DNA of 64,000 bases, taken from Adineta steineri (lineage: Eukaryota; Rotifera; Eurotatoria; Adinetida; Adinetidae). The stretch's first letter is position 1. Each line of letters starts with the position of its first letter. A model generated the notes under the pieces. It was given only the letters and a program-made list of their open reading frames with translations. It did no database searches and had not been told where the DNA came from. The translations under genes and the position numbers were made by a program. The stretch covers positions 151,320-215,319 of the forward strand of contig CAJNOI010000055.1 of assembly GCA_905250115.1 (NCBI GenBank). Direction: 5' to 3'. Shown here piece after piece: positions 47,907-60,371 of the stretch.

Positions 47907-50900
47907 ATGTCTACTACTCTTCAACATCAAACATCATTACAAACACCTGAAATCGATGAAAATCTTTATTCTCGACAACTGTAAGTTATTTATTTCAATT
48001 TCATTAAAAATGAATTCATAATTATTCACATTTAGTTATGTGATGGGAAAAGAAGCAATGCATCGATTAGGTCATGCACATGTTCTTATCTCAGGCATGG
48101 GTGGACTCGGTGTTGAAATTGCTAAAAATATTATTTTGGGTGGTGCTAAATCAGTTATTGTTCATGATAATGAAAAAGTTGATTATACAGATCTTTCATC
48201 ACAAGTAATACAAAGAAGAAAAGAAACAAACTTCTATTAAATTTTATTTTTTAGTATTATTTTCAAGAATCTGACATTGGTCAGAATCGTGCTGAAATTG
48301 CTCTTCAAAAATTAGCTGAATTGAATAGTTATGTTACTGTTACTCATTCGACCGAAATTATTGATGAAAAGTTTTTATCAAAAGCTAAAACTAATGTAAG
48401 TTTTCATACAAAAATCTTCTATTGATTTACAATGAATAATAAAATAGGTATTTGTTTTAACTAATACAAAACTTGATGAACAAATCAAATTTGGTGATTT
48501 ATGTCATAAACATGGAATTAAATATATTAATGCAAATACAAAAGGTTTATTTGGGTAAGTTATTTATTTTTTTCTGCTAATTGAAAAAATATGATTTTTT
48601 ATTTTAATTAGACAAATTTTTTGTGATTTTGGTAAAAATTTCGAAGTACTTGATACAAATGGAGAAAATCCTTTAACACAAATTGTAACAGAAATTAGTC
48701 ATGTTAGTATACATATTTCTATTGTTCAATATTATTTCTATATTCAATATTCTATAGGATGAGTATGGTGTTGTTTTTATGGCAACTGAAACGCGACATG
48801 GTTTTGAAGATGGTACATTCGTTACATTTCAGGGTGTTAAAGGAATGACTGAAGTCAATGGTAAAGAATTTCAAATAACTGTACCAAGTAAATATTCAAA
48901 AAAAAAGTTTATTCAAATGAGTTTATATATATTATTTAAGGTCCATTTACATTTACTATTGGTGATACACGAAATTTTGGAATTTATGAAGGTGGTGGAA
49001 GTGTAACTGAAGTAAAAAAACCACAAACAATTACATTTGTAAGTTATAAGATGATTAATTTTGAAGAAATGTAAAATTTGTTTTATAGAAATCTTTTTCT
49101 GAATCATTAATTGAACCAGAAATGTTAATGTGTGATTTTGCTAAAATGTCTATGCCATCAAATCTTCATCTAGCATTTCAAGCTTTATTTCAATTCGAAA
49201 CACAATACGATGCTTCACCAAAACCATGGGATGAAGTATATTTCAATATATTCAATTAATCTTTTATTTCTATTCTTCTATAAACATTTAGGCTGATGCA
49301 GATAAATTTTATGAACTCGTTGAACAACTTAATTCACAGAATCGTGAAAAACCATTTACAGATGAATTAAATAAACATTGGATCAAATTATTTTCAAAAA
49401 CATGTACCGGTGATTTATGTCCAATGCAAGCTGTTATTGGTGGTATTGCTGCTCAAGAAGCAATGAAGGTATAGAAGTTTGATTCATTCAACAATTTCTA
49501 TTTTTCTCTTTCTCTCTCAGGCTGTAACTGGAAAATTTATGCCAATAAAACAATTTCTATATTTTGATGCTATTGAATGTTTACCCGAGAATGTGTATCA
49601 AGCATCAGAAGAAATGACATTTGCACCAAAATTACCAACAAAAAAATCTCGATATTATTCTCAAGAAGTTGTTTTTGGTGAAGATTTTCAACAAAAAATA
49701 TGTAAATCAAAATATTTTGTGGTAAGAAAAAATTTGATGAAAAATTAATTTAGAAAAATTTCTATTCATAAATAAAGGTTGGTTCTGGTGCAATCGGATG
49801 TGAAATGTTAAAAAATTTTGCTATGATGGGTATTGGATGTGATCCAGAAGGTGGTATTTATGTAACTGATATGGATTCAATTGAAAAATCAAATTTAAAT
49901 CGACAATTTCTTTTTCGTCCACAAAATATTGGTGTAAGATTTATGTGAAAATTTAATCGAAATTTAATTTGTTTGTTTTTTTTATAGCAAATGAAATCAA
50001 AAGTTGCTGCTGAAGCAGTTAGACAAATGAATCCATCAATAAATATTACTGCATTTGTTGAAGGTGTTTTACCAGAAACCGAACATATTTATGATGATAT
50101 TTTCTTTGAAAAACTCACTGGAGTTGTTAATGCACTCGATAATATTAAAGCTCGTAAGTTAAATAGACAAATAATTAATTGAAATTTTGATTTTTTGTCT
50201 TTAATAGGTGTATATATTGATCAACGTTGTGTTTATTATAAAAAACCATTAGTTGATAGTGGTACATTAGGTACAAAAGCAAGTGTTCAAGTTGTTGTAC
50301 CATTACTTAGTGAATCTTATTCATCAACACGTGATCCACCAGATGCAGCAATACCTATGTGTCTTTTACATAATTTTCCTAATTTAATTGAACATACAAT
50401 TCAATGGGCACGAGATAATTTTGCTGGTTTATTTACAATTCCAGTACAACAAACAGAAGAATATTTACGTGATCCAAAAAAATTAGCTGATCGAACATCA
50501 AAAAGTCTTTCTGAATATGATAGAAATGAAATCATTGAGAATATTAAACGTACACTTAGTGATGAACGTCCAAAAAATTTTAATGATTGTATTAAATGGG
50601 TTAGTTTAAATTAACGTTTTTATTTCTTTCTATAAAATAAAATTTATCGTTTAGTCTCGAAGTCTTTTTCAACAACAATTTTATAATACAATTGCACAAT
50701 TACTTCATAGTTGTCCACGTGATCAAATCACAGCAAATGGTGAACGTTTTTGGAGTGGAAATAAACGATGTCCACATGTACTTAAATTTGATGTAACAAA
50801 TCCTATGCATTTAGATTTTATTGTTGCTGCATCTAATCTTCTTGCACATATATATCATATTTCACAAACACGAGATCGTGATTATATTGCTCAAGAAGTT

Positions 50901-51885
50901 TCACAAATTCAAGTACCTGAATTTCAACCAAAAGTTGGTATTAAAATTCATGAAAATGATGAAGAATTAAAAGCTGATATGGAAAAAACTCAACGTCGTA
51001 ATTCCGTTGATAATAGTATTGATCCAAATGAAATTTTAAATCGTTTACCTAATATCGATGATGTTCGTGGAATAAAAGTTCGTGCACATGAATTTGAAAA
51101 AGATGATGATTCAAATTTTCATATGGATTATATAGCAGCAACTGCAAATTTACGAGCTGAAAATTATGAAATTGAAACAGCTGATAGAAGTAAAATAAAA
51201 CGAATTGCAGGAAATATTATTCCAGCTATTGCAACAACAACAGCAATGGTTACTGGTCTTGTTTGTCTTGAAGTTTATAAATTTATACAAAATCAAAAGA
51301 AAATTGAATCATTTAAAAATGCTTTTGTTAATTTGGCTTTACCATTTTTTGCATTTTCGGAACCAGTACCACCTATACAACAAAAGGTAGTGAAAAGAAA
51401 GAACTATTTTCATTTTTAACAGTTTATCGTTTTACATTGTAGTATCTTGATCAAACTTTTACATTATGGGATCGATTTGAAGTTCAAGGTGATATGACAT
51501 TAGAAGAATTGATTGAATATTTTAAAGTAAGTTATAATTGTTTGTTTTTTTGAAATATTTATTGATTTTGGATTTTTAGAAAGAACATAAATTAGTAGTG
51601 ACCATGCTTTCATCGGGTCTATCTCTTCTTTATGCTCCGCATTTATTGCGACAACCAAATAGAGCACAAGATTTGAAACGAAAGTAAGAATTGATTATTA
51701 TAAATGCTAATATAAATTTGATTTTTTATTTCTTTTGAAGGGTTTCGGAATTATACGAAACGGTGACTAAATCAAAAATTCCATCACATGTTCACTCATT
51801 AGTTCTTGATTTTATGTGTGAAGATCTTGAAGGAAATGATGTTGAAGATGTACCATTTATCAAATATAAATTACAAAAATCATAA
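47907..51885 (+). CDS. UBA1: Ubiquitin-activating enzyme E1
   Basis: Seventeen exons: 47907-47980, 48036-48204, 48255-48395, 48448-48554, 48612-48702, 48758-48887, 48941-49038, 49089-49235, 49292-49468, 49521-49721, 49778-49933, 49988-50153, 50208-50599, 50655-51386, 51443-51526, 51580-51683 and 51741-51885. Phases close to 1037 residues (human UBA1 1058). Inactive adenylation half: [20 protein letters not shown]. Active half: [20 protein letters not shown] with the ATP-site segment [17 protein letters not shown]. The catalytic cysteine lies in [17 protein letters not shown]. The second catalytic-cysteine half-domain includes [15 protein letters not shown] text ([13 protein letters not shown]), and the ubiquitin-fold domain is at the C-terminus. 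Reaction: ATP-dependent adenylation and thioester transfer of ubiquitin to E2 enzymes. A 3' splice site (ctgttttatag) precedes the ATG. IPMC favours UBA1 over UBA6. Confidence 0.96.
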
Positions 51886-52311
51886 TTTAGGATATATCTG
51901 ATTTCTATTTCCTATTTTATTTTATTACTACTCTAGAAATACTATAATAAATTATAATAAGCCTAAAAACATATAATTATTCTTACTTTGATAATAAAAT
52001 AATATAACTCTTATATTCTATTAGAATTAACGTTTAAGGATGTGAATGTGCACATTGATCTTTGATCCACCAACGCCTTTAAGATTCATTTTCACAATAA
52101 AATTGATTGAAAAAAACAGAACTAAACGAATTCTGATCAAGAAGGCAGTACAAGTAACTTCTTGCTTGTTGCATAAAACGATTTTGATGACAAAAACGGT
52201 TATAGTCTTCAAGAAGAATTTGTACAGAACTGAAGTCAAAAAATGGCTCAAGACACAGTTTTCTCTTCCAAGTAAGTGACACGATGAACAACCGCTAATT
52301 TTATCAAGATC
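51886..52311. other. Spacer downstream of UBA1
   Basis: Overlapping open frames occur on both strands (52046-52279 plus; 52291-52079 minus), none with a recognised domain. No gene is called. Confidence 0.35.
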
Positions 52312-52410
52312 ATGAAACCAACTGATGCCTTCAATAAATTTTTTACAAAAGATTCCTTTGAATCAGTGGCAAAATACACACATATATATGGAGAGAGAGA
52401 AAGATCTTAG
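52312..52410 (+). pseudogene. Possible piggyBac transposase fragment
   Basis: A 32-codon frame from ATG 52312 reads MKPTDAFNKFFTKDSFESVA and continues KYTHIYGERERS before TAG. The pattern P-x-D-x-F-x-x-F-F-T, then a helix, then T-x-x-Y resembles the start of the piggyBac transposase core (DDE_Tnp_1_7 type). No DDD catalytic region follows; an acidic run continues in another frame (LIEDEYGHDYDTP). Interpreted as a decayed scrap; weak evidence. Confidence 0.3.
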
Positions 52411-52601
52411 CAATAAACTAAACGATTCTCTGATTGAGGATGAGTATGGTCATGATTATGATACACCCACACTATTAAAAACGGATGCTATTGGTTTTGA
52501 AAATGAATTAAATTTTATTTTGATTTAAACTTAAACTAAACAATAAATAATGTTTTAATATTATGATTAATGTCCTAAAAAAAGAAATTAATAAGAAAAT
52601 T

Positions 52602-53883
52602 TTATTCAAAAAATGTAGCTGGATCATATGGCTTTGCTCCAATTGTTGCTCTGCTTATTTTTCGATCAAACATAGCAAAGAGACCAATGACCTTTAGATT
52701 TTTGTCTTTTTTACTTGGTAATTCTTCCAGATGACGATTATTTAAAGGTCCATATAATTGTTTTTCAACTAGATGAAATATATAAACGAGCTTTGGTCTT
52801 AAAACTGTTCTTAAATGGTCTATTAATGCTTGTTTTACAGATTCTTCATTTACCACTGTATCATATTTAAGAATTAAATAACGAATACGTTTCTCTTCAA
52901 AAAGCGTTTTTGCTGAGCGAAGTACATCTATTTCAGCATCATCAAAATCAATTTTTAATAAAAATATTGACGATGGCCATGATACATCATCAAGACGAAT
53001 TGTTTGAACTTCTATTGGATGTGTTGAATTTGGCGTTAGATCATAAGGTTCTGTAACTTCAAAAGTAGTATTTGATATTTCATCACTAACTGCATTATGA
53101 TAGAGATGGACAGAATCTGGTGAAAATTTGTTTACTTGAATTGAAATATTAATAAGAGCAACTAAAACTGGCTGCATATCAAACATATAAACATTACATT
53201 CACATGCTGCAGCATAAAGGCCAAATTCTCCTAAACATGCAAAAGATATATACAAATATTTTTTCTAAAATATCCTAAACTCTTAAGAAAGTCATTTACA
53301 TATATTGTATCTTAACTAGAAAAAATAATTTTTTCTTTAATAGTAAGAAAAACTGCTACTAAAAACTATACGTAGATAAAAAATTATCGGAAATCATATT
53401 TTTAAGAATTAGTTTACCTAGATTAGTACCAACATCGACAACAATAGTTGATGAATCTTGTTGACATTGATTATCGAGTGCAAGAATATCAAGTAGTTTT
53501 GTTCGTGCGCCAGCAAAGAAAGGTCTGGTACCATTTCGAGTAGCAAGTTTATAGACAGGCTCTCGATCAGCCATGTCCACTATAATCTCAAAAGGAGTTG
53601 TAGTTGTAGTAGTGGTAGTAGTAGTTGTTGTTGTCGTTGTTGTTGTTTCTGTTGTTGTTGTTGTTTCTATTGTAGTGGTAGTATCGGATTGGATTATACC
53701 TGCTACTGCAGAATTTAAGCCTTGAAAAGAAAATAATGTCGTAAGTATTTGAAAATTGGAAGAAAAATCAACATAATAAAATAAAGCCAGGACGATTGAA
53801 AACATCAGAAATAATAAAACAGTCCATGACGTCTGTTTTCTGCAATAGACCCACGGTAAGAAACGAGCCGCATTTGATTCCAT
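52602..53883 (-). CDS. Membrane-anchored FkbM-type methyltransferase with Thr-rich stalk
   Basis: Exons 53883-53418 and 53230-52602 (intron 187 nt) give 364 residues. A short basic N-terminus and one helix (TVLLFLMFSIVLALFYYVDF) indicate a type II membrane protein. A stalk of nearly pure Thr (around residues 68-97) looks like a site for O-glycosylation. The catalytic domain begins with SAM-binding motif I, VVDVGTNLGEFGLYAAA (split by the intron), then FDMQPVL, NAVSDE, TIRLDDV and FLLKIDFDDAEIDVLRSA, the last matching the KID-x-(E/D)G/AE-x-x-VL signature of the FkbM family. It is likely a Golgi-lumenal methyltransferase acting on glycans; substrate unknown. A short FkbM domain with such a stalk is unusual. 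Confidence 0.82.
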
Positions 53884-56187
53884 TAAAATAGATAATCTAT
53901 ATCTATATTACAATCTTTAGAATAAAATCTATATAATAGATAAATATACTTCTGTACTTGAAATAGTTATAATTGTTTTAGTATAGATTAGTTTTTTTAT
54001 TTTCTTGATCAGAAGTAGTTATTTTCAAAATAGACGTCTTTTTTTTTAACCTTAATTAAATATTTCTAACACCAAGGTATAATATATTTATCAAAATTGT
54101 GTGGATGATCTTAAAAAAATGGAATAATTTATTTTATAGAACTAAATATTTTCTCTATTCGTATTGCTTCATATAAGGAAATAATAAGAATAAATAAATA
54201 TTTATACTTACAATCGGATATGAAGATAAGTCAAAAATCTTATTGATTTTTCGAAAAGTATACAAAAAAAATAAAATGAACGCCTAAACAAAGATACTAG
54301 TAGAAATAGTTTTTAAACACGAAGGTCAAATAAATATATGTTGAGTAAAAATCAATATCATAGAAATAATTACTAAATTATGTAATCAAAAATTATAATT
54401 TAAAATATGTTATAAAACTGTTAAAATACATTGGTTGTTATTATATTCTTTAAGTGATAGAACTAAGAGTTATTTCAATTGAAACAAAAATAAAACACGT
54501 ACCGCAACACTCGAACATATCTGCAATATATTAGTAGCGTTACATCAGTCATGCTTCAGCACATTTACATTTTTTTTTCTGTCCTTGTTTGAGCAATAGC
54601 ATAAGAAAGAACGAATAAATATCTTATTGCTTACTAGACGATATTTCTCGACATACAGTCGTTGAAAATATTTGAATAACCAATTGGATATGGTATATTA
54701 TATTATATATTATCGACATATCTATGTAGCATAAAGACACTACATATACTAGTACTGTAAAAATCTTAAGATTAAATAAAAAAAATTTTGATAATTTTAA
54801 TTCAGTAGTAATGAAACAATTTAATATTTAGAACAAAGTTATGAAATATTCTTATTTGATATCTTATATACTATTTTACATATATTTATTATTGATTAAG
54901 ATTGAAAGACTTTTATAACTGAGTAGATTATATTACTTTTTACTCGTATAATTTCACATTTCAATGTTCATTCATGTTTAATATACATTAATAAAAGAAA
55001 CTATTATTAGAATTAAGTTGAGTTCATTTACAAACGTGAACAATTATTTATTGATGATACTTAGCATTATTATTAGGATTAAGTAATGAAAAGAAAAGTA
55101 ACATTTCTATAACCGTATATTATATCAGACTTAAGAATCTTGACGAATACCAACGATAGTCAAATAAAAGAGAATCCTATTATTATAACCAAGATCAGAA
55201 TAAAAAACAGAGTTATAGTTAAAATAATTTTTAACTATAATACAAATAGATTTTCAAAGACTTTTTTTTGAACTGAAGTCAAAATTAAGGCTGATATAGA
55301 AATAACTAATAATTCTGTTAGCTACCACCGTAAATACAAATGAATTTTTTCATAATTTGAATAGACAAACATTTCGTGTAATTTATTTGATTTTTTTCTA
55401 TTGTAAACAAAAAATGTGTTGCTTAGTTATTATACTAATTCAAAATCTGGAGGAATATAAATAAATAATAAGATTAAAACTTCGATGTATTTTACATTTC
55501 AACTATAGAAAATAACAAAAAAACGGGTACAATCTTTTTTTTAAGTTAGAAATTAATTAATATAATTCATTTTTTAATATATAATAGTTATTATCGTTAA
55601 ACTCTGATGTTTATATTAAAAACGTATTATATAGAGTGAGAAGTGACGTAATTTTATATTGTTTGTCATGTCGTTCTGCATTAATGTCTGCCGATGAGTT
55701 TATATACAAATAGTTGCACCCCATGACACCTAAGCAAAAAAGAATTGAATCATGATGGTTTTTATACTTTATTGTTTCTCGTATCATAATCAAAAAAATT
55801 CATCGATAAAATAAAGTACACAGGATTTCATTTTTTTTATCGTTTTTATATGGATTAAAATGTATAGAATATTTGTGAAATTTAAAGAAAATATAAAAAT
55901 TTTCTCGTTACAGTACAAAAAAGAAGTTATCCAGGTCAAATTATATTATATTCCCCTATTCTTCAGAAAAGAAAAAAATTGTTTTTTTGCCCTCTGACTA
56001 GCGCGCACGCGTTGATTATTATAACAGTGCATTTTCTGTATATATCTCTCTTCGTTATAAAGAAGAAAGAGGATTTTTTTTCCTTTTTCATATTCTCTTC
56101 TAGAATTTAGTTATGTATTAGAATTGCACTATAAAAGTTTGATTTCTATTTATTATTGGAAACATTTGCTTTTATTAATTATTGTTA
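53884..56187. other. Gene-poor divergent interval
   Basis: AT-rich sequence between the methyltransferase (minus) and the nuclear receptor (plus). No gene recognised; promoters of both genes should lie here. Confidence 0.4.
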
Positions 56188-57988
56188 ATGGATGAAACAG
56201 ACCCAGAAATTTTGACTGATTCAACTACTGCATCAGGTGCAAATTTGACGACTACACAAGAACAAATAACCGGTCCACGTGTATGTAAAGTGTGTGGTGG
56301 TGCTGCTCAGTATTCATATTATGGAGCTGTAGTATGTCATTCTTGTAAAGTATTCTTTAGACGAAATGCAGAAAGTCGATCGGTTAGTTTGAAAAAAACA
56401 AAACTCTATTTTTTGTAATTTATTTATTTAGGTACCATCTAAATGTAATTTTGGTGATCATTGTGAAATTAATATTAATAGTCGTCGAGCATGTTCACAT
56501 TGTCGACTGGCTAAATGTTTTGAAAGTGGAATGAATATTGAAATGATTCGATCTTCTTGGAATAATGAAACTAAGAAAAAACAAAAAGAAAGACGAACAA
56601 CTGATTCAACATCATCAGCAGTATCAGCTAAACCTATTGAAACAAATCAACCTGAAGTGGTAAGATTGTTTCTACAAGATTCTTATTCGAATTCTGTATG
56701 TGATGTAATATCTAAAATATTGTATAAACTAACAATAAGAAAAATAATAGATTAGTTAACAAAGTAAATACCATTTTTTTGTAATTATAATATGCACTTA
56801 TTTTGAAAAAAAGTCGTTTTAATATTTATTCGTCCAAGAAATAATAGAAAAGATTTATCGTATAATTTAAGAATTCTGTTTAGTTTAGGTACATTTATTA
56901 ACTGTGATATTTTATGTTTGCCCTGTAAATTATTGAATAAAAATATCTGTCTATCATATAATGATGTCCTTTTCAACTTATTCTGCTCTCAGTCATATGA
57001 CGATGTCTTTTTAAACTATTCTACTCTCTAACATTTGCTTCGTAGACAGTATGAGACGATAGATTGTATACATGATAAAGCTGCTGGTTATCTGACATGA
57101 ATAGAGCATCCATTTTAATAAGTTCAATCCGACAGCAAACAGATAAACGATATTAAAAAAATTTAATTTTAATAATCGAGATAAAAATAATTGAATAGAA
57201 CATTAATATACTTTTGTTTTTCTATTTTTTAGCTTCCTACATTAAATCTCTTACAAGCAGATCAATCTACATTAACCGTTGATCAATGGAATCATCTTTC
57301 GAATTTAGTGCATTGCTTCGATGAATATAGTGGATTTTCACTTGTACAAGATTTTATTAACGAGCAAACTACATTACCACCAAAATTTCGTTTTAAATAT
57401 ACATCAGTTACTAAGTTCTTTACATCGATGATGGGTAATGTTCAATTAGTATTTGAAAAGAATCGTGATCTTCTTTCATTATCTTCAAGTGATCGTACTG
57501 CATTACTTCGTGATACAGTAGAATATACAACAAGTGTTGGTGGAGCTTATATATTACGGCAAGCTCACCTGTTCGATTATCCGGCTTTTTCTGAATCTGC
57601 TGAACTTATTTTTCGACCAGCTGCAGTAGCTGCAACTAAACGTTTAATTGATCAACTCGATCCAGATATTATATTTATGAAAATTATCTGTGCAGTTATT
57701 GCCTTCTTAGTATCAAATTATACAGTCTACTCATCAGAAACCGTATCTCATAATTTACCAGATGCCATAAAAATCATTCGTGTTCAAGATATGTATACAG
57801 AACTAGTATGGCGTTATTTACTCTATAAACATAATGCCCAAGATGCTGTTTTATGTTTTACGAATTTACTTCGTTGTCTATTACTTGTCCATGATTCAAT
57901 TGTTAAATCCCATGAAGCACGACAATTTAATGAATTAATGGACAATGTTGTTGAATCAACTGAACATAAACTAAATCTTCAAAAATGA
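56188..57988 (+). CDS. Divergent nuclear hormone receptor
   Basis: Exons 56188-56382, 56432-56659 and 57233-57988 give 392 residues. The first zinc finger, CKVCGGAAQYSYYGAVVCHSC, is followed by KVFFRRNAESRS; the second reads CNFGDHCEININ then CSHCRLAKCFESGM. Spacing (C-x2-C-x13-C-x2-C and C-x5-C-x9-C-x2-C) is canonical. The P-box, CHSCKVFFRR, differs from the usual CEGCKGFFRR, changing residues that read the DNA half-site. The ligand-binding domain is weakly conserved, alpha-helical and about 230 residues. Intron 1 falls between the two fingers, as in many receptors; intron 2 (573 nt) lies in the hinge. Nuclear, DNA-binding transcription factor; ligand and orthology unknown. It may belong to a lineage-specific expansion. 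Confidence 0.9.
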
Positions 57989-58322
57989 ATATATTGTTGT
58001 AATTTATACTTATCCAAGCTGTATATTTTTTTCAACATTATTTATTGAAATAAAAAAAAGAAATATAGACAAAGTGATGATTCACAGGTAATATTCTACC
58101 AATAGAATCTATATATTCAAGTTAGTAATATTGATGGTAGATGAATTTCTCCTTTTGTTTGGACCTAATGATATAGACAATGTAGAATATAAATAATCTG
58201 AAAGAAATTATAGTTTATTTATTCTTCATATGATAAATTATAAAACAGATTAAAATTCATTTACAAATAAAATCTGTTTTAGTTGACGCTTCTTCTTTTC
58301 ATATTGAAAACTATTCATGTTA
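57989..58322. other. Convergent 3' flanks
   Basis: 334 bp between the stops of the nuclear receptor and the SLC44 gene; AATAAA-like signals are present, nothing else recognised. Confidence 0.5.
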
Positions 58323-60371
58323 TTATTTGTTTTCTTTTTCTTTAATCGTATTTGTTTTGTGTAGTAAAGATAAAAGTTCATTATTCATCATATAAGGACG
58401 TTGAATAGAACCATCATTTTCATCTAAATCTTCAAGAAAACATATAAATAATGTTTTTATTGCCATATCATAAACACTAAAGAAAAGACTTGCAATAAAA
58501 TATGTTATTATAATTATAATAACCATAGGTGTCCAACGAAGTATAAGTTGATCAAATTCATCTGTCCATTGAAGATATTCATAAAATAAATATGTATTAC
58601 AAGAACATATAGCAATTATACCACAAAATAATATCCATTCTGTTAAATGTACAAGTACCAATAATCGTAAACAATTATTAATCATATAAACAAATGTTTT
58701 GCGTGTTGCTTTACAAAATGAATAACCACGTGCTGCAATAAGTACATAAGAATGTTTATTAAGAAATTTAAGAAATTTTTCAAAACACCATAGAAAACAT
58801 GAAATAAATTTAAATAGAAATGTAATAATAATATTATTTTGAATTTTTGTAATTTTATTTGTTATATAATCAAATATTATTTTTATATATCGTAATGTTG
58901 CAATAAGTAATGAACCAAATGCTATTGAACCTAAATGATATCGTATAATAAGAAAAAATGAATAAATAAGTGGAAATGATGTTGTTAATTTTTCTTTTGA
59001 CCAATAATAATTTGAGAAAACTGCCGCTAAAACAATTTCTTGAAATGCAAATAAAAATGCACTAAACCATAAATAAGCAAATAAATTAAACCATTTAAGA
59101 TTTGTTTTATTATCAACAAGAAATTCAATAACACCACGTGTAACAATATCTGTATCATTTAATACTAAATCATTATAACCATATTCTTGTTGAAATATAC
59201 ATTCTGTTGAATTTATATTTGGTAAACAAGGTATTGTTTCATTATTAACAATTGTACGAAATATTGGTTTACCAACTGTTGATAAACACATTTCAATATA
59301 AATAATAATTGATGTTAATAAACAAAATACTATAATTGTAAATGGTATCCAAAATATTGTACTTAAAACAGAAAAAACAGCATTCGCACCATGATCTAAT
59401 AATATAATACTTAATCGTATACGATCAAATAAAGTTAAAACAATAAATAAAGTAAGAAGAAATAAAAATGTTGTTATACAACCAAATATATAATAAATTG
59501 TTCGTAATTTAATAAAATCATTAACAATTTTTGCAACTGTACTATATTCATAAACTAAATCATTTCCTGTATAAATTGAATACCAACAAAATGAACTTGA
59601 AAGAAATAATATGACAAGTAATATTAATATTGTTAGAAAAACCATTAAACCAGTTAATAATTTTATAGCTAACATATAAATTAATACAAGTATAAATGCT
59701 ATAAATATAAATAGAATTAAACTTTGTTTAATTCGATTAAGATCAGAAAATATAATTCGACCAACATCCGATAAACTATTTATACCAAACATATGAGTAT
59801 TAATATGTGCAACAGATATATTTGTATTTAATTGAGTATTATTTTCATAATCATATAGATTTGTTAATACAGATGGTAAACATCGACCAAGAAATGGTTC
59901 AGATGGTAATGTATATGGTGCACAAAGACCATCATTAACTAATTCTGTTATTGTTCGATTATCAAGTATTGGATCAAAATCATACATACATATTAATTGT
60001 TGACGTACAAGATCTTTTGTTTTCATACCATCCATTTCAGTGATTTGTAATAATTCATAATGTGTATATTGTGTTGGACATGAACTAACACATATTTTTG
60101 TTGTTGGACAAATAAATGAAAAAGCACCATCAGTTAAACATTTACTTATATCGAAATAAAATTGATATGGTTGAAATTCAAATTTATCTTGTCCACATAA
60201 ATTACCAAATGAATCACTTGAATGAACGAAACTTATTGGTTGACTTTTACTAATTGCTAATATCGATATAAAGATATAGATAACAATAAAAATAATAAAT
60301 AAAATAAGACAAAATATATCAGTGCAATGTCGCTGTTTATAACTAACGAAATGTATCGGCTTTGATATCAT
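58323..60371 (-). CDS. Choline transporter-like protein (SLC44/CTL family), intronless
   Basis: 682 residues in a single exon. The start is taken as ATG 60371 (MISKPIHFVSYKQRHCTD); the frame is open upstream but without an ATG. RHCTDIFCLILFIIFI, LCGQDKFEFQPY, FYFDISKC and ICPTTKICVSSCP correspond to the conserved N-terminal helix and Cys-rich first extracellular loop of SLC44 proteins. About ten membrane helices follow, ending with a FFSVYDMAIKTLFICFLED segment close to the family's conserved C-terminal YGMAVDTLFLCFLED. Known role: plasma-membrane or mitochondrial choline/ethanolamine transport for phospholipid synthesis, functionally adjacent to ethanolamine kinase at 37.4-38.5 kb. Lack of introns contrasts with neighbours and could mean a retrocopy. 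A short upstream frame (ATG near 60393) precedes the start. Confidence 0.9.
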   Translation of the reverse strand: MISKPIHFVSYKQRHCTDIFCLILFIIFIVIYIFISILAISKSQPISFVHSSDSFGNLCGQDKFEFQPYQFYFDISKCLTDGAFSFICPTTKICVSSCPTQYTHYELLQITEMDGMKTKDLVRQQLICMYDFDPILDNRTITELVNDGLCAPYTLPSEPFLGRCLPSVLTNLYDYENNTQLNTNISVAHINTHMFGINSLSDVGRIIFSDLNRIKQSLILFIFIAFILVLIYMLAIKLLTGLMVFLTILILLVILFLSSSFCWYSIYTGNDLVYEYSTVAKIVNDFIKLRTIYYIFGCITTFLFLLTLFIVLTLFDRIRLSIILLDHGANAVFSVLSTIFWIPFTIIVFCLLTSIIIYIEMCLSTVGKPIFRTIVNNETIPCLPNINSTECIFQQEYGYNDLVLNDTDIVTRGVIEFLVDNKTNLKWFNLFAYLWFSAFLFAFQEIVLAAVFSNYYWSKEKLTTSFPLIYSFFLIIRYHLGSIAFGSLLIATLRYIKIIFDYITNKITKIQNNIIITFLFKFISCFLWCFEKFLKFLNKHSYVLIAARGYSFCKATRKTFVYMINNCLRLLVLVHLTEWILFCGIIAICSCNTYLFYEYLQWTDEFDQLILRWTPMVIIIIITYFIASLFFSVYDMAIKTLFICFLEDLDENDGSIQRPYMMNNELLSLLHKTNTIKEKENK

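Noticed and set aside
52027..52291. Overlapping frames on both strands downstream of UBA1
   Set aside because: No domain; both strands are open, so coding on either is not supported.
53560..53690. Simple trinucleotide repeat considered as noncoding microsatellite
   Set aside because: It lies in frame inside the methyltransferase gene and encodes the Thr-rich stalk.
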